The notes under the pieces were generated by a model. It was given only the letters and a program-made list of their open reading frames with translations, was not told the origin of the DNA and ran no database searches. Source: Costus lasius (Eukaryota; Streptophyta; Magnoliopsida; Zingiberales; Costaceae). Taken from it: a stretch of DNA of 64,000 nucleotides. Where the stretch lies: the NCBI GenBank assembly GCA_027563935.2, contig CM050449.1, positions 10,630,001-10,694,000 on the forward strand. Reading direction: 5' to 3'. Below are positions 33,600 to 43,675 of the stretch, in pieces; positions within the stretch are counted from its first letter, which is position 1; every line of letters begins with the position of its first letter. The position numbers and the translations under genes are program-made.

Positions 33600-35080
33600 T
33601 TTAGGCTCCGTTTGGGAATGCGAGATTTAAGCTCTGTTTGGAAATACGGGTTGCGCGGCCTAAACATTAACTCGCAGCAACCGCAGCTAATACCTGCTGC
33701 TTGCACAGGTGAAAAAACAAAGCAAATGCAATGACTTGTGGGTTGTGGCCCATGTGACTCGCAGGTCAAGTAGCATTAGGGTCTGTATACCAGGAAGGAT
33801 TTTAGGAGGGAAGGGATGAATGTTAAAAAAATTTGTTGTATACCAGAAGGGACTGATTAGCAAAAGGGAAAATTAGATAGATGGATGAGGAGGGAAGGGA
33901 TGAATGTTAAAAAAATTTGTTGTATACAGAAGGGACTGATTAGCAAAAGGGAAAATTGGATAGATGGATGAGGGAAAATTTGCTCGCTCGCACTCACTCT
34001 GCCGCTGATGCCACCGCTCATTTCTCATCCGTCCAAATCGGGCGGACGAGACAAATTTGCTCGCTCGCATTCACTCTGCCGCTGATGCCACCGCTCTCTG
34101 CCGCAACATTCTCTCCCGTCGTCCGCCTGCTCCCCCTTCCTCTAGTGCTTGCCACCTGCTCCGCCCTCCCTCCAGCGCTCGTGGATGGACGCCGCTCATG
34201 ATGCTCGCGGACGGACGCTCGCTGGACATCATGCTTGCTGGATGCCGCTAGTCGCCCCTCTCGACGTCGCTGGCGGACATAGACGCGGATGCGGACTAAA
34301 AGGAAGGGACTTAGCTGGTATGGGTAGGCAATCAACAAAGATGGCTTGTTGTGCCATGGGCAAGAAGCCAGGGAATCGTCTCCATGTCTTCAAGCATCTA
34401 AGGATGGCAAGCTTCAGGGCATAGCAACTAGAGATGAGGGGGAAGAGAGAGGAAAATCCTTGTCCAATGGAGGGGAGTCATGGCTAAGGAGGCGGCTAAG
34501 TCGATGGATACTGACCGAGCAAGAGGCAGGGGAATGAGCATGGAAACTAGACCGTGAAAACAGGGAGCAGGGCACGAGTGCCTCGCATGTGCTTTGGCTG
34601 CCGCCTGGAAGCAGGGCGAGGATGGGAACACCCTCGCCGGACCTAGAGTTCCCAGAGGGGTGCCCTCGTCGGCGCTGGAGCACTGGTGGAGGCAGGGAAG
34701 CCACAGTTCAAGTGCAGCAAGGGCGAACCAAGCGGAAGTCACATTCCACGTGTGGCTTCACCGGATGGCTTGGAGGAGAACGTCGTCGCCATTGACGAGA
34801 GATGCTCAGGAGACTCAAGCAATTGCCTGAGTGTATGGGAGGTGGGTGGCAATGTAGCTGACAGAAATAGGGGAGGACGCGTCGCTCGCGACTGTGATGC
34901 AGCAACGGCCGTCAGAGCTTGTCGGCGATCTTGCGCGGCTGCAATCAATCTCCATCATGTGATAAACACGTGACACAAAAATCCACTCCTCCTATTTTTC
35001 CCATCCACCATCTTTTCTCGGCCATCGTCCAGTCCGTCCCTGTTAGTAAACACGCTGTAACAAACGCAGCCGTAATTATG
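33600..35080. mobile_element. About 1.5-kb GC-rich insertion, probable non-autonomous DNA transposon
   Basis: It interrupts the ancestral string AAAGATTTAATCAATC, which is seen intact at about 4084. The left end TTAGGCTCCGTTTGGGAA and right end CAAACGCAGCCGTAA are imperfect inverted repeats. Inside are two adjacent direct duplications: GGGAAGGGATGAATGTTAAA units at about 33810 and 33893, and GCTCGCTCGCACTCACTCTG units at about 33980 and 34053. Overlapping ORFs on both strands are Arg/Pro/Ser/Ala-rich without family resemblance. It may be composite, since a second TAGGGTCTGTATACCAG boundary occurs near 33778. Confidence 0.55.
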
Positions 35081-35481
35081 AAAATCAATCAAAAGAAATA
35101 ATAATCCTACAAGCACAAACTGAATTACATCATAAAGACTAAAAGATAAAAATTAAATAAAATAATAATAGTTCGTTTTCTATTATATGATTAAATTGTC
35201 AAAAAGAACTAAATGGTTTTCAAAAGTGAAAAAAAAAATACTATTTAGAAAAAAAAAGAAAAAAAATAAAAAGACAAAGAAACTCCACACTAATTCTTTA
35301 GGAGAGTCAAAAGATCTGGTAAAAGCAGAAGCTTTATACGCGTCTGAGGCACCAATTTTCGGCTACTTTTTGTGGAACATTAGTGGTTTCGCGTAAAGAA
35401 TAAATTCCTACGCATCAGCATAAAAAAAGTAGGATGAAAGTTGCCATGTTGACTCACCGTTTGGGACGCTATCCTAATTTT

Positions 35482-35617
35482 AGGTTGTGTTTCTTTTTGG
35501 ATAAAATATTAGAAGAAAATAATAAAAAATATATTAAATTTAATAATATTTTGTATCTAAATTTAATATATTTTTTATTTTATTTTTTTAGTTTTTTTGT
35601 CTAAAAAAACATAACCT
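35482..35617. mobile_element. Short MITE (136 bp)
   Basis: The ends AGGTTGTGTTTCTTTTTGGA and TCTAAAAAAACATAACCT are inverted with few mismatches. The AT-rich arms (TATATTAAATTTAATAATA / TATCTAAATTTAATATA) also pair. Units 1 and 2 lack it at the equivalent place (near 5690 and 20175). Confidence 0.8.
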
Positions 35618-36605
35618 TAGTAATTATCATGAAAATAGATTCTAATAATACGCTCCTCCTCGCCAACGGACAGCTTCATCGACTGACTCAACTTTTGGTA
35701 TTTTATCATATGAGATTAAATTCTTTTTCGAATACAAAGAAAAATTATATGCTTACGATTATAGCAAGAGAAGCCAATAGAGCTACTAATTGATTTACTT
35801 GTTTTGCTTTCGATCAATCTCTTTGTATTTGCTGGTCTAGTAACTAGCCCATAGAGCTATATTGTATTTTGATCTCTGATTCCAAACACTTTTTGATGAA
35901 TGAATAAATTTAGTTATAAAAGATCACCTGGACTAATTTTTACAAAATCTCTCTTCATTTTTAATTATTTCTCTTTAGAAAAAAGTACATGTTTACAAAC
36001 AAGAAAAAATTATAAAATTTAGAGAGAAAATCACTGAGAATGGTAATAAATTTAGTTATTTTATATGAATTTTTAATAATTTTTTCTTAAATTTGACTGT
36101 GTATAATTATGATAAAACTTAGTATGGTTATGATCGAACTTGAGTCGATTCTTTTAAAAATCATGCAAAACTTATAAAAATGATGTAGGATATCTTACTA
36201 AAAATTTTAGTGATTTTGTTTGAGTTTTAATAATTTATTATTTAAATTTAACCATGTTGAAAAGAAATAATTGAGAGTGAAGAGAGGTTAATGGTCTCAA
36301 ACTCCACATTAACAATAACTTTTAGCTGGAGTTTTTTTTCTAAGGCATTAGACCCCGTGGTCGTTGAACGAGTGTTTGATAGCTGTAGCTTAAGAGCATT
36401 TGTTAAAGCCGATCAGTAAACAGCAACTTATCTTACTTAATTAACTATCTAAAATCTGTAAGAATACATATACAGAGGAATAAAACAAAAGAACCACAAA
36501 AAATTCCTTAGCTGAGAAAATCAGGAACCATCCATCTCCTTTTCACATCACATCCCCATATGTACACATCTGACTTTCATTCTTTGATTGCAAAGCTCTC
36601 CAGGC

Positions 36606-39101
36606 TCAGCCATCGGCAGAAAAGCTCCACGGCCCTTGACCACTCATCTGTTCCTCTTCCTGCAATCGCAAACAGAATAACCGCCAAATTCCAACTACGA
36701 GTAACAAATCGAATTGCGTGATTGCATTTGCATTGTAGAATGCACTAACCTGCTGCACTTGCACTGGCCACGCCGCTCTCGTGGATGCGCTTCCAATCGC
36801 GTTGCGCTCCTTTCCAATCGGACTCGCTCCCTTCTTGTTCTGGTTCGCCTCGTATGCCTCCCCGAAACTCCTCAACCGATCCAATTCTGGTAACACCACC
36901 GTCCCCAGATCCGGTCGATCCTTCCTCCTCAACTCGGCGCACTTGATCGCGATTTTCGCGAACGCCAGCGCCTCCTCCAGTGGCCAATCCTCCACCGCCG
37001 GATCGAGCATCTCGTCGAAATTCCCCTTCTCGATGGCGCGCTCCACCTGGTGCGCCAGCCCCATCGGGCCCTTCGCCGTCACGATCTGGAGCAGCATCAC
37101 GCCCAGCGAGTACACGTCGGACTTCACCCCGAGCATGCCCGTCTGCTGGTACTCCGGGTCGATGTAGCAGAGCGTGCCGGCGGCCGACGTCATCCGGTAC
37201 TGCGTCACGGTGTCGGCGACGGACGGCGGCACGAGGCGCGCGAGGCCGACGTCGCTGATCTTGCTGACGTAGTTGCGGTTGAGGAGGATGTTGGCGGGAT
37301 TGAGATCGCGATGGACGAGCGACTCGGGCTTGGTCTGGTGGAGGAAGAGGAGGGCGGTTGCGATCTCGGCGGCGATCCTGAAGCGGGTCGGCCAGGGGAT
37401 TGGCGGCGTTTTGCCGCGCCGGAACAGGCGGTCATCGAGATTGCCGTAATCCATGTACTCGTAGACTAAACAGCCAAACTCGGGGCAGGCGCCGAGTAGG
37501 AGGACCATGTTCGGGTGCCTGATGGTGCTCAAAACCCTGACCTGGGAAGACACAAAGGTATGCGATGCTCTTAATTAATGAGGTAAATCGTAATTAGGGT
37601 GGTTCAGCTGGCGATTAACTAGAGAACCGTGGGCACGTTGAAAATGGCAAATTAACCTCTTGTTGGAATTGTCTTCTCCCTTGTGCTGCTTCTGGTCGTA
37701 AAACCTTAATGGCGACGGGTGTATGGTGAAGCAAAGCTCGAAACACCGGGCCATACCCGCCTTCCCCAATCTTGAGCGACTCGGAGTAGAAGTTTGTAGC
37801 CACTTCTATCTCGTCAATGCTGTACATCCTGTATCTCAAGTCAGAGCCCAAGAAAGAGCCAGACTGTTTCTTACTCTCCTTGGCCGCGCGTCGGGCTTTC
37901 ATCTCTGCATTGAGCCTCCTCTGGGCCTCAAGTTCTGCAACTCGCTGTGCCGCTTTCGCAGCTTCCAAAGCGGCCTTGCACTTGACTTTCTCAATTTCCA
38001 AAATTGCAAGCGCTGCCTCTTCCGATTGTCTTATTTCTTCAATCCTCCGGGTTTCTTCCATCTTCAATTTTTGCAGTTCTCTAGCCTGATCATCAATTGC
38101 ATAGGTGTTACTGTTACAACGAGAGAGGGCAAATTAACTAATTCACCCTCACCTTCTCTTTTGCCTCGAGTGCCTCTTTGTAAGCTGCATTGCACATTTC
38201 CGTCGTCTGCTTTAGCTCTATTCTTAGCCTTCTCATTTCAACTTCAGCCCCTCGAGTGCCTCTCCTTGGAGGAAGAGCATTCACAGGCTGAGAGACTCTT
38301 GGTGTCCGGATCGTCAATGGCTTCGACTTGTAAATCACGTACACTCCACAGAAATCCGGCGCATTTTTTATCAAACACGAAGGAACATCAGGATACATAA
38401 ACTTTCTGCAAGAAGAAGGTTAGTGAATTTAGAAAACTGTCATTCTTAAGGATTTCAAAACAGCAGACCACTTCAACGTGAGGGGAGAAGGAACTAAACC
38501 TGAATGCATTCCTGCTTGAAGCACCGACGACGATGCTCTGAATGATGTTTGCAGAGATGTAGTCGATGATGGCTTTTGAGACATCAATATCTTCCAAGAC
38601 TACCTCCACCAGTCGCAACTGCTCGTTAATTTCCAGGAGCACTTCAAAACGTTCAGTTACTGATATTGACAATTTACTTCATGGCGAAATAAAAGTTTTG
38701 CTGATATTCCTCAGGACAAAAACAACTAAGGCTTACCCCTTTGTGTGCACAAATTCCTCGATACGGAAAGAAAAGCTGCGCAGTCTCATCTTCCACTTGC
38801 TCTTTCCTAACTTGCGGGGTTGCTTCCGTCGTCACAAAAAACATACGCCAAATGTATCAGGAGATGCAGAAAAATTCAAGATATTAATTAATGACAGAAT
38901 TGAAAGATGCGCACGATTACTTGGATCCTTGGATGTCCTCACATGAACGAGGACTATGGAGTTGGTGTTGAGGAGGAGGTGGTCGAGCGCCCATTTGACA
39001 GCTTGCTGGCTGTGCCTCTCCTTGTCGATCGCCACAACCGTCGTCGGCTGTGCATACTTAGGGCTGCTCATGGCATCATCTGAGAAAGCAGAGGTGCTCA
39101 T
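36606..39101 (-). CDS. USP-domain receptor-like cytoplasmic kinase (RLCK-IX type), seven exons
   Basis: Joining exons 38921-39101, 38737-38822, 38500-38618, 38153-38405, 37657-38085, 36750-37541 and 36606-36659 at GT-AG sites gives 637 residues without a stop (ATG 39071 would give 627). The N-terminus is a universal stress protein domain (TTVVAIDKERHSQQAVKWAL, VVGASSRNAF, APDFCGVYVIYKSK). A Glu/Lys/Arg-rich coiled coil (about 205-280) and a kinase domain follow: GEGGYG 320-325, Lys340, Glu356, HRDLNPAN 433-440, DVG 453-455, PE 484-485. No U-box follows. The catalytic loop has Asn where active kinases have Lys (HRDLK), and DVG replaces DFG; as I recall DVG is common in this subfamily, but Asn437 is not. 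Compared with the unit 2 copy, an in-frame deletion removed the linker exon. It may signal in stress but may be catalytically weak. Confidence 0.85.
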
Positions 39102-39519
39102 CCCGATGACCAGACCTAAACTGATTAACAAAGCTACCTCGATCGTCCCTAGGAAGCTGAGGGAAGGACTAAAGGGCACGGTGAGCAATGGAGAGGGACA
39201 ACTTGAGGCGCGCGGCTTCTGTATTCTTCTTCCCTGCCCTGCAAGTGGAGTTATTTCTGCTTGCGCGCTCTAAAATTGCAGTTGACAGTTAAGAGTGGCT
39301 GTCTTTGCCTCTTGAGCAGGTTCTGGCTCTGAGTTGACTCCCGACTTCCAGGTCCGGTCCTGGTTGTCCCCTTTGACCTCGCCCTATTCATTGTCAACCC
39401 TTGTTGTGGCTTTCATTAGGGCACTTGCCAGCAAAATCGGAGGAATTTGATGACCCAAATTTAGTTATCATTATATTATTATTATTTTCAGTCCTATTAC
39501 CTTCAGCAGGTGCCCCAAA

Positions 39520-39951
39520 GCACGAATCTTAGTGCGGGTGAGCAAAAATCTCAATACAATTTATTTTGACGTAATTTTGTATAACAGATTTTGAATATCG
39601 TATAATATCAATACTATATTATATAACACCTTAATATTTTTATATAATATCAATTTATTATCATACAACACCTAAATATTTTCATTTAATACCTGTCAAA
39701 TTTTAATATAATTTTATCTAAACAACATACTTATACGATTTTCAATTTTGTTATACGACAATAGGCAGGTGTTATACGAAAATATATAGATATTATATGA
39801 AAATATTTAGGTATTATATGATAATAAATAAGTGTCATATTAAAATTTTAACGTAACAGATATATCGTATAATAAAAGCTAAAAATTGTATAAATGGGAG
39901 GTGAGATAAAATTGCATCGAGATTCCTACTCACCCGCACTAGAATTCGTGC
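39520..39951. mobile_element. Foldback MITE, 432 bp, upstream of the kinase gene
   Basis: The left end GCACGAATCTTAGTGCGGGT(GAG) and right end (CTC)ACCCGCACTAGAATTCGTGC are inverted over 23 bp with two mismatches. The interior continues to pair (ACACCTAAATATTTTCAT with ATGAAAATATTTAGGTAT), so most of the element is a long imperfect hairpin. I saw no clear target duplication. Confidence 0.8.
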
Positions 39952-41756
39952 AAGTAGATCAGGGCACTAATTTTTTCCCTCCTTACCTACGAGAATAACT
40001 TGCTTTTGGATTGTAAATAGTGGAAATAAATAATTTTCATTCTCAATCATTCTAATTAATTGTTTTCTAATTTTAAAAAAAAACTCTCCCTACCTTTTTT
40101 TTTCCATTGAATAGATAATCAGTGAGATTTTATATCTTCCGTTAGTACTATGAGATATATTTATAATCCTATATTTATAATTAATTCATGCATTAAAATT
40201 ATATCATCCATGATCTTAAAGTAAAAAAAAGGAGACTTGGTTTTCATTTTTCCAAGAAGTTTTGATCCAATTTAGTTTCATTAGTTGACTAGGTCGAAGG
40301 TCAAAAGTTGGGCTTTTCTTGATGGTCACCCAGTTACGATTAAGATGAGGTGTGGCCGACATGCAAATGAGATAATCTTCAACTTATTCCTGTAAGTAAA
40401 AAGAAAAACCCTAAACACGTGTCAGTCTCCCTCAACTCGTCAGGGAGATGAGCATGTAGGCAATTCACGCGATTGCTCTTATACAGTAATTTGGGCATAT
40501 CCTCTATATCAAGTTGAGCCGTCTTTGACTTGGAGTAGGAAGTAGCTCAGAAGGGGTAGGAGATCAAATCGTCCTTTTCCTATCATATATAAAATATTTT
40601 TTGAAGATAAACTCAAGTTCTCGATTGGTATTCAAGCAGACCAGCCAGCAAACAAAACAGTAAACAGTGACATCCGGCCATGTATTAAATGTGAGACAAA
40701 GAAAGAAGCCGAGTTGACTAAAAGTCGACTGGTCCTAATCAAAAATTACAGCACTGAACACTTTAGTGGAAGGCTGGTGGCCATTTAAGATCACAATTAA
40801 AAACACCAATCTAGAGGAAACAACTCTTGCTTTTGAGTTCCTAGCACACGGTTTGAGAAGCAGTCTGTCTTCAATGGGTTTGGTTTGTTTTTATCAGAAT
40901 TCAGAAAGAAGAAAAAAAGTATAAAGAAACGAAAATGTCAACCGGAACACACTAGAGCATGGATGAGGTCAGGATCCTACTTACTCGTTCCTCCATCGCA
41001 AACTGAGAATTTATTTAAGCATCTAATTTCTTTGAGGGACACAAGGGATCTCCTCCATTGCCATCTGAAATCAAGGAGGAAAAGTACAAGTGTAGCTTGA
41101 ATTGTGTCACCTCCCCCAGCCCTCAGCTAGCCAATCTTTTTGATGCTTCAACAAAGGCAAATAATTGACCATCTTTCCTATCAATATCCTCCCCTTTCTC
41201 CGCATTTCCCTGCACAGAGAGGAAATTTTCCAACTATTCCCAATCCTGGTGATAAGGTCAGGAAAGCAAGGCCACTTGCCCTTTCACGAGTCTCATCCAT
41301 GCCCAGCAAAAAAGATGGGAATTGATGCACACTGAGGTGGAACAACCCCGAGCGTCCTCTCTCTGTCTCAACTTCTTGTATCTCCCTCGTAAATCTTATC
41401 TTGCGTATTTAGAATTCAGACAAAAATATGATGTTCCTGGCTACAATGCATGCATCTCCAGTTTAGCCGCACTGTGGATAAGATTCTTTGCGCAGTGAGA
41501 GTGATGCCATTTGAAATAATAATACGGCGATGGGACATATATCTCTATATTTCGGCTGTAATTTGGTTTTTGATTAATCGATTATAATCACATCATCACA
41601 TGCGCTAGCAGCTACTTGCATGCGAATTCGGCAAAGGTGAAGCAACATACTTATCTATATAATTTGTTTATTGTGAGTGGCCAATACAAGGCACAGAATC
41701 CATCACTACTTCTTTTCAGACGCAGCAGTGGCGGAGAGCAACCCACTTTTGCAGGC
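39952..41756. other. Intergenic region upstream of MIR156
   Basis: No protein gene is supported. It holds likely promoter sequence of the MIR156 gene, including RY-type CATGCA strings near 41448 and 41620. Confidence 0.4.
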
Positions 41757-41764
41757 TATATAAA
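41757..41764 (+). promoter_or_regulatory. TATA box, probable MIR156 promoter
   Basis: TATATAAA in the context GCAGGCTATATAAACTC, 151 bp before the mature miR156 sequence. A pri-miRNA start near 41790 would be consistent. Confidence 0.55.
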
Positions 41765-41902
41765 CTCTTCCAACGCAATCCTCCCTATCATGCAGAACAG
41801 ACATCAGTCCACCGTAATCAAATTGATCGACGGATGTTCCTGTGGAGAAGCGTACGTTGTATGGCAGAGGTGAGTGATGGAGGATATATGCATATGTTAA
41901 TG

Positions 41903-42003
41903 GAGGTTGACAGAAGAGAGTGAGCACCTGCAGTGTTTTCTTGCATGAAAGGAGAGTCCATGCTGGAAGCTGCGCGTGCTCACTGCTCTATCTGTCAGCC
42001 ACC
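41903..42003 (+). ncRNA. MIR156: MIR156 microRNA precursor hairpin
   Basis: The mature miR156 sequence TGACAGAAGAGAGTGAGCAC is present exactly at 41908-41927 on the 5' arm. The 3' arm at 41978-41999, GCTCACTGCTCTATCTGTCA(GC), is the matching star strand. The arms pair throughout with two single-base bulges on the 3' side, and the stem extends into GGAGG/CCACC below and CTGC/GCG above, with a loop of about 45 nt. miR156 directs cleavage and repression of SPL (squamosa-promoter-binding-like) transcripts and keeps plants in the juvenile phase. The gene stands alone with its own TATA box. A second hairpin, as in the rice b/c cluster, is not seen within 500 bp. Confidence 0.96.
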
Positions 42004-43675
42004 AACAATTCATGCCTCTAATTGACATAATAGATGCGATGTTGCTTTCTTGTTCTTTCTTACATTTCTGATTTGCTAGCTTGACACTCTAAACCCTACT
42101 TCTCCTGCTTATGAATTACCACATAGCTTCAGTCTCACTCTCACACAGCCAAAACCCCAAAACCCATCACGGATCGCTCGCTTTAGTTATTCTTTGAATG
42201 CTAATTCTAATATTGATTATTTTTCTTGTACTGATTCTCAAGATCTGTCATTTTTCTTTAGGAAAAAAGGTTATTTAAGTTTTGATACCTAAACTTTTAA
42301 ATTTAAAATTAGAAGAATTCACAGAATTTTCTCAATCTTAATAGGACAAATTATGAAATTTAATTTGACTCCTACGTTTCTGTTTTTTTTCGAAAATATG
42401 GCTTCATTGTCCCTTGCAGTTTAAATTTCTAATTAACACAACTTAATAGTACGGTATATGTTAAGCACTTTAGAATTTTCTTAGTTTCGCTGCAAGGGCC
42501 CAAAATATAACTCAGAGAACTAAATAAGCCAGAAAATGAATTAACTTGAATAAAAGTTAGAAAACAAATAAGGAAATGAAAGTGTGACAACATTCATATA
42601 AATAATTAAGATAAATGGGAAAACTTATTTTAGCTGTCAAATTAAGAAAAAAAATAATAATGCAGCTAATTTTACTCTGCCCCTCTTTCTTTTTAAAGAT
42701 ATTTCACTATAAGTCTGCATTTTATACTATTATTTTGCATTCTATAGGTTAATAAATTAATTTAATTTATATTTATCAATGAAAAGTAATCGTTTATTGA
42801 AATTGAGGTGATACAAGGAAATTTATTTATTTATATTAATAGCAGCATTAAAATTCTAGAAAAGCCAAGTTGAGGAGCAAACTCCTTTTATCCTTTCCCT
42901 GTATACAAATATAATTTTTTAAAAAATAAAAAGTATATATATCAAAGGAAACATTTACTATACTAGTTTAATTCTTTCAAATATAAAGAATCAACTCTTC
43001 CTTCCTCTCCCCTTTTACTATACTCTTCCCAAACAAAGCTGAATATTTGATGCCAACTATTGGAGGGTCAAACTAAGCAACTTTTTTCCGATAAGGTTTG
43101 ACCTTAATGAACGTATAGTTCATATTGGTCAAGAAATAAAAAAGTCAAATGTCTCGATACCACACAATCGAAGTTCAATGGCGTGAACGTATGTGCTGTC
43201 AGATGCAGGATACTGTAACCAAAAAATAACTAAAGAAACAGATTTAGCACTAGATTTCCCGATTAGCATTTAGATTTTGTAACAGGTTGAGGTTGTGAGC
43301 GAACTGCGGAGCCACCTTGATCCTTCTGCGTTCCCATTTCTACCCCCACTTTGGATTAGAGAGGATGAAAAGAAAAAGGGTGGAGTGCATTACCCAAATT
43401 ATATTTGCGTTTAATTTTTTCGTGTTTTGGAGCAAACCAACGATCTAAAACTAAGCAGCAGTTTGGAGGCGGCCACTTAAAGGTGACGCCTTTTGCCTTC
43501 TCCACCTGGGGATTGTCTTCGTGTTCGCCTTCTCTAGGGGAGTGGCATACTCGTCGGGTTTTGATCCGTCTGCGGCCGGGAGATTGTCCCTGGATGCCGC
43601 GGCGGAGGCGGCGAGCTCTTTTAGCGCTTGGAGTCAGCCTAGGGCATGCATTGAGAGATACGACGGCGGGAGGCA
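42004..43675. other. Intergenic and 5' UTR of the CHUP1-like gene
   Basis: No gene in the AT-rich part (42200-43300). From about 43430 the sequence becomes GC-rich and probably belongs to the promoter and 5' UTR of the next gene. Confidence 0.4.

Noticed and set aside
33956..34973. Cluster of overlapping ORFs on both strands
   Set aside because: They are inside a GC-rich insertion with internal repeats. No motif or splice structure supports a gene.
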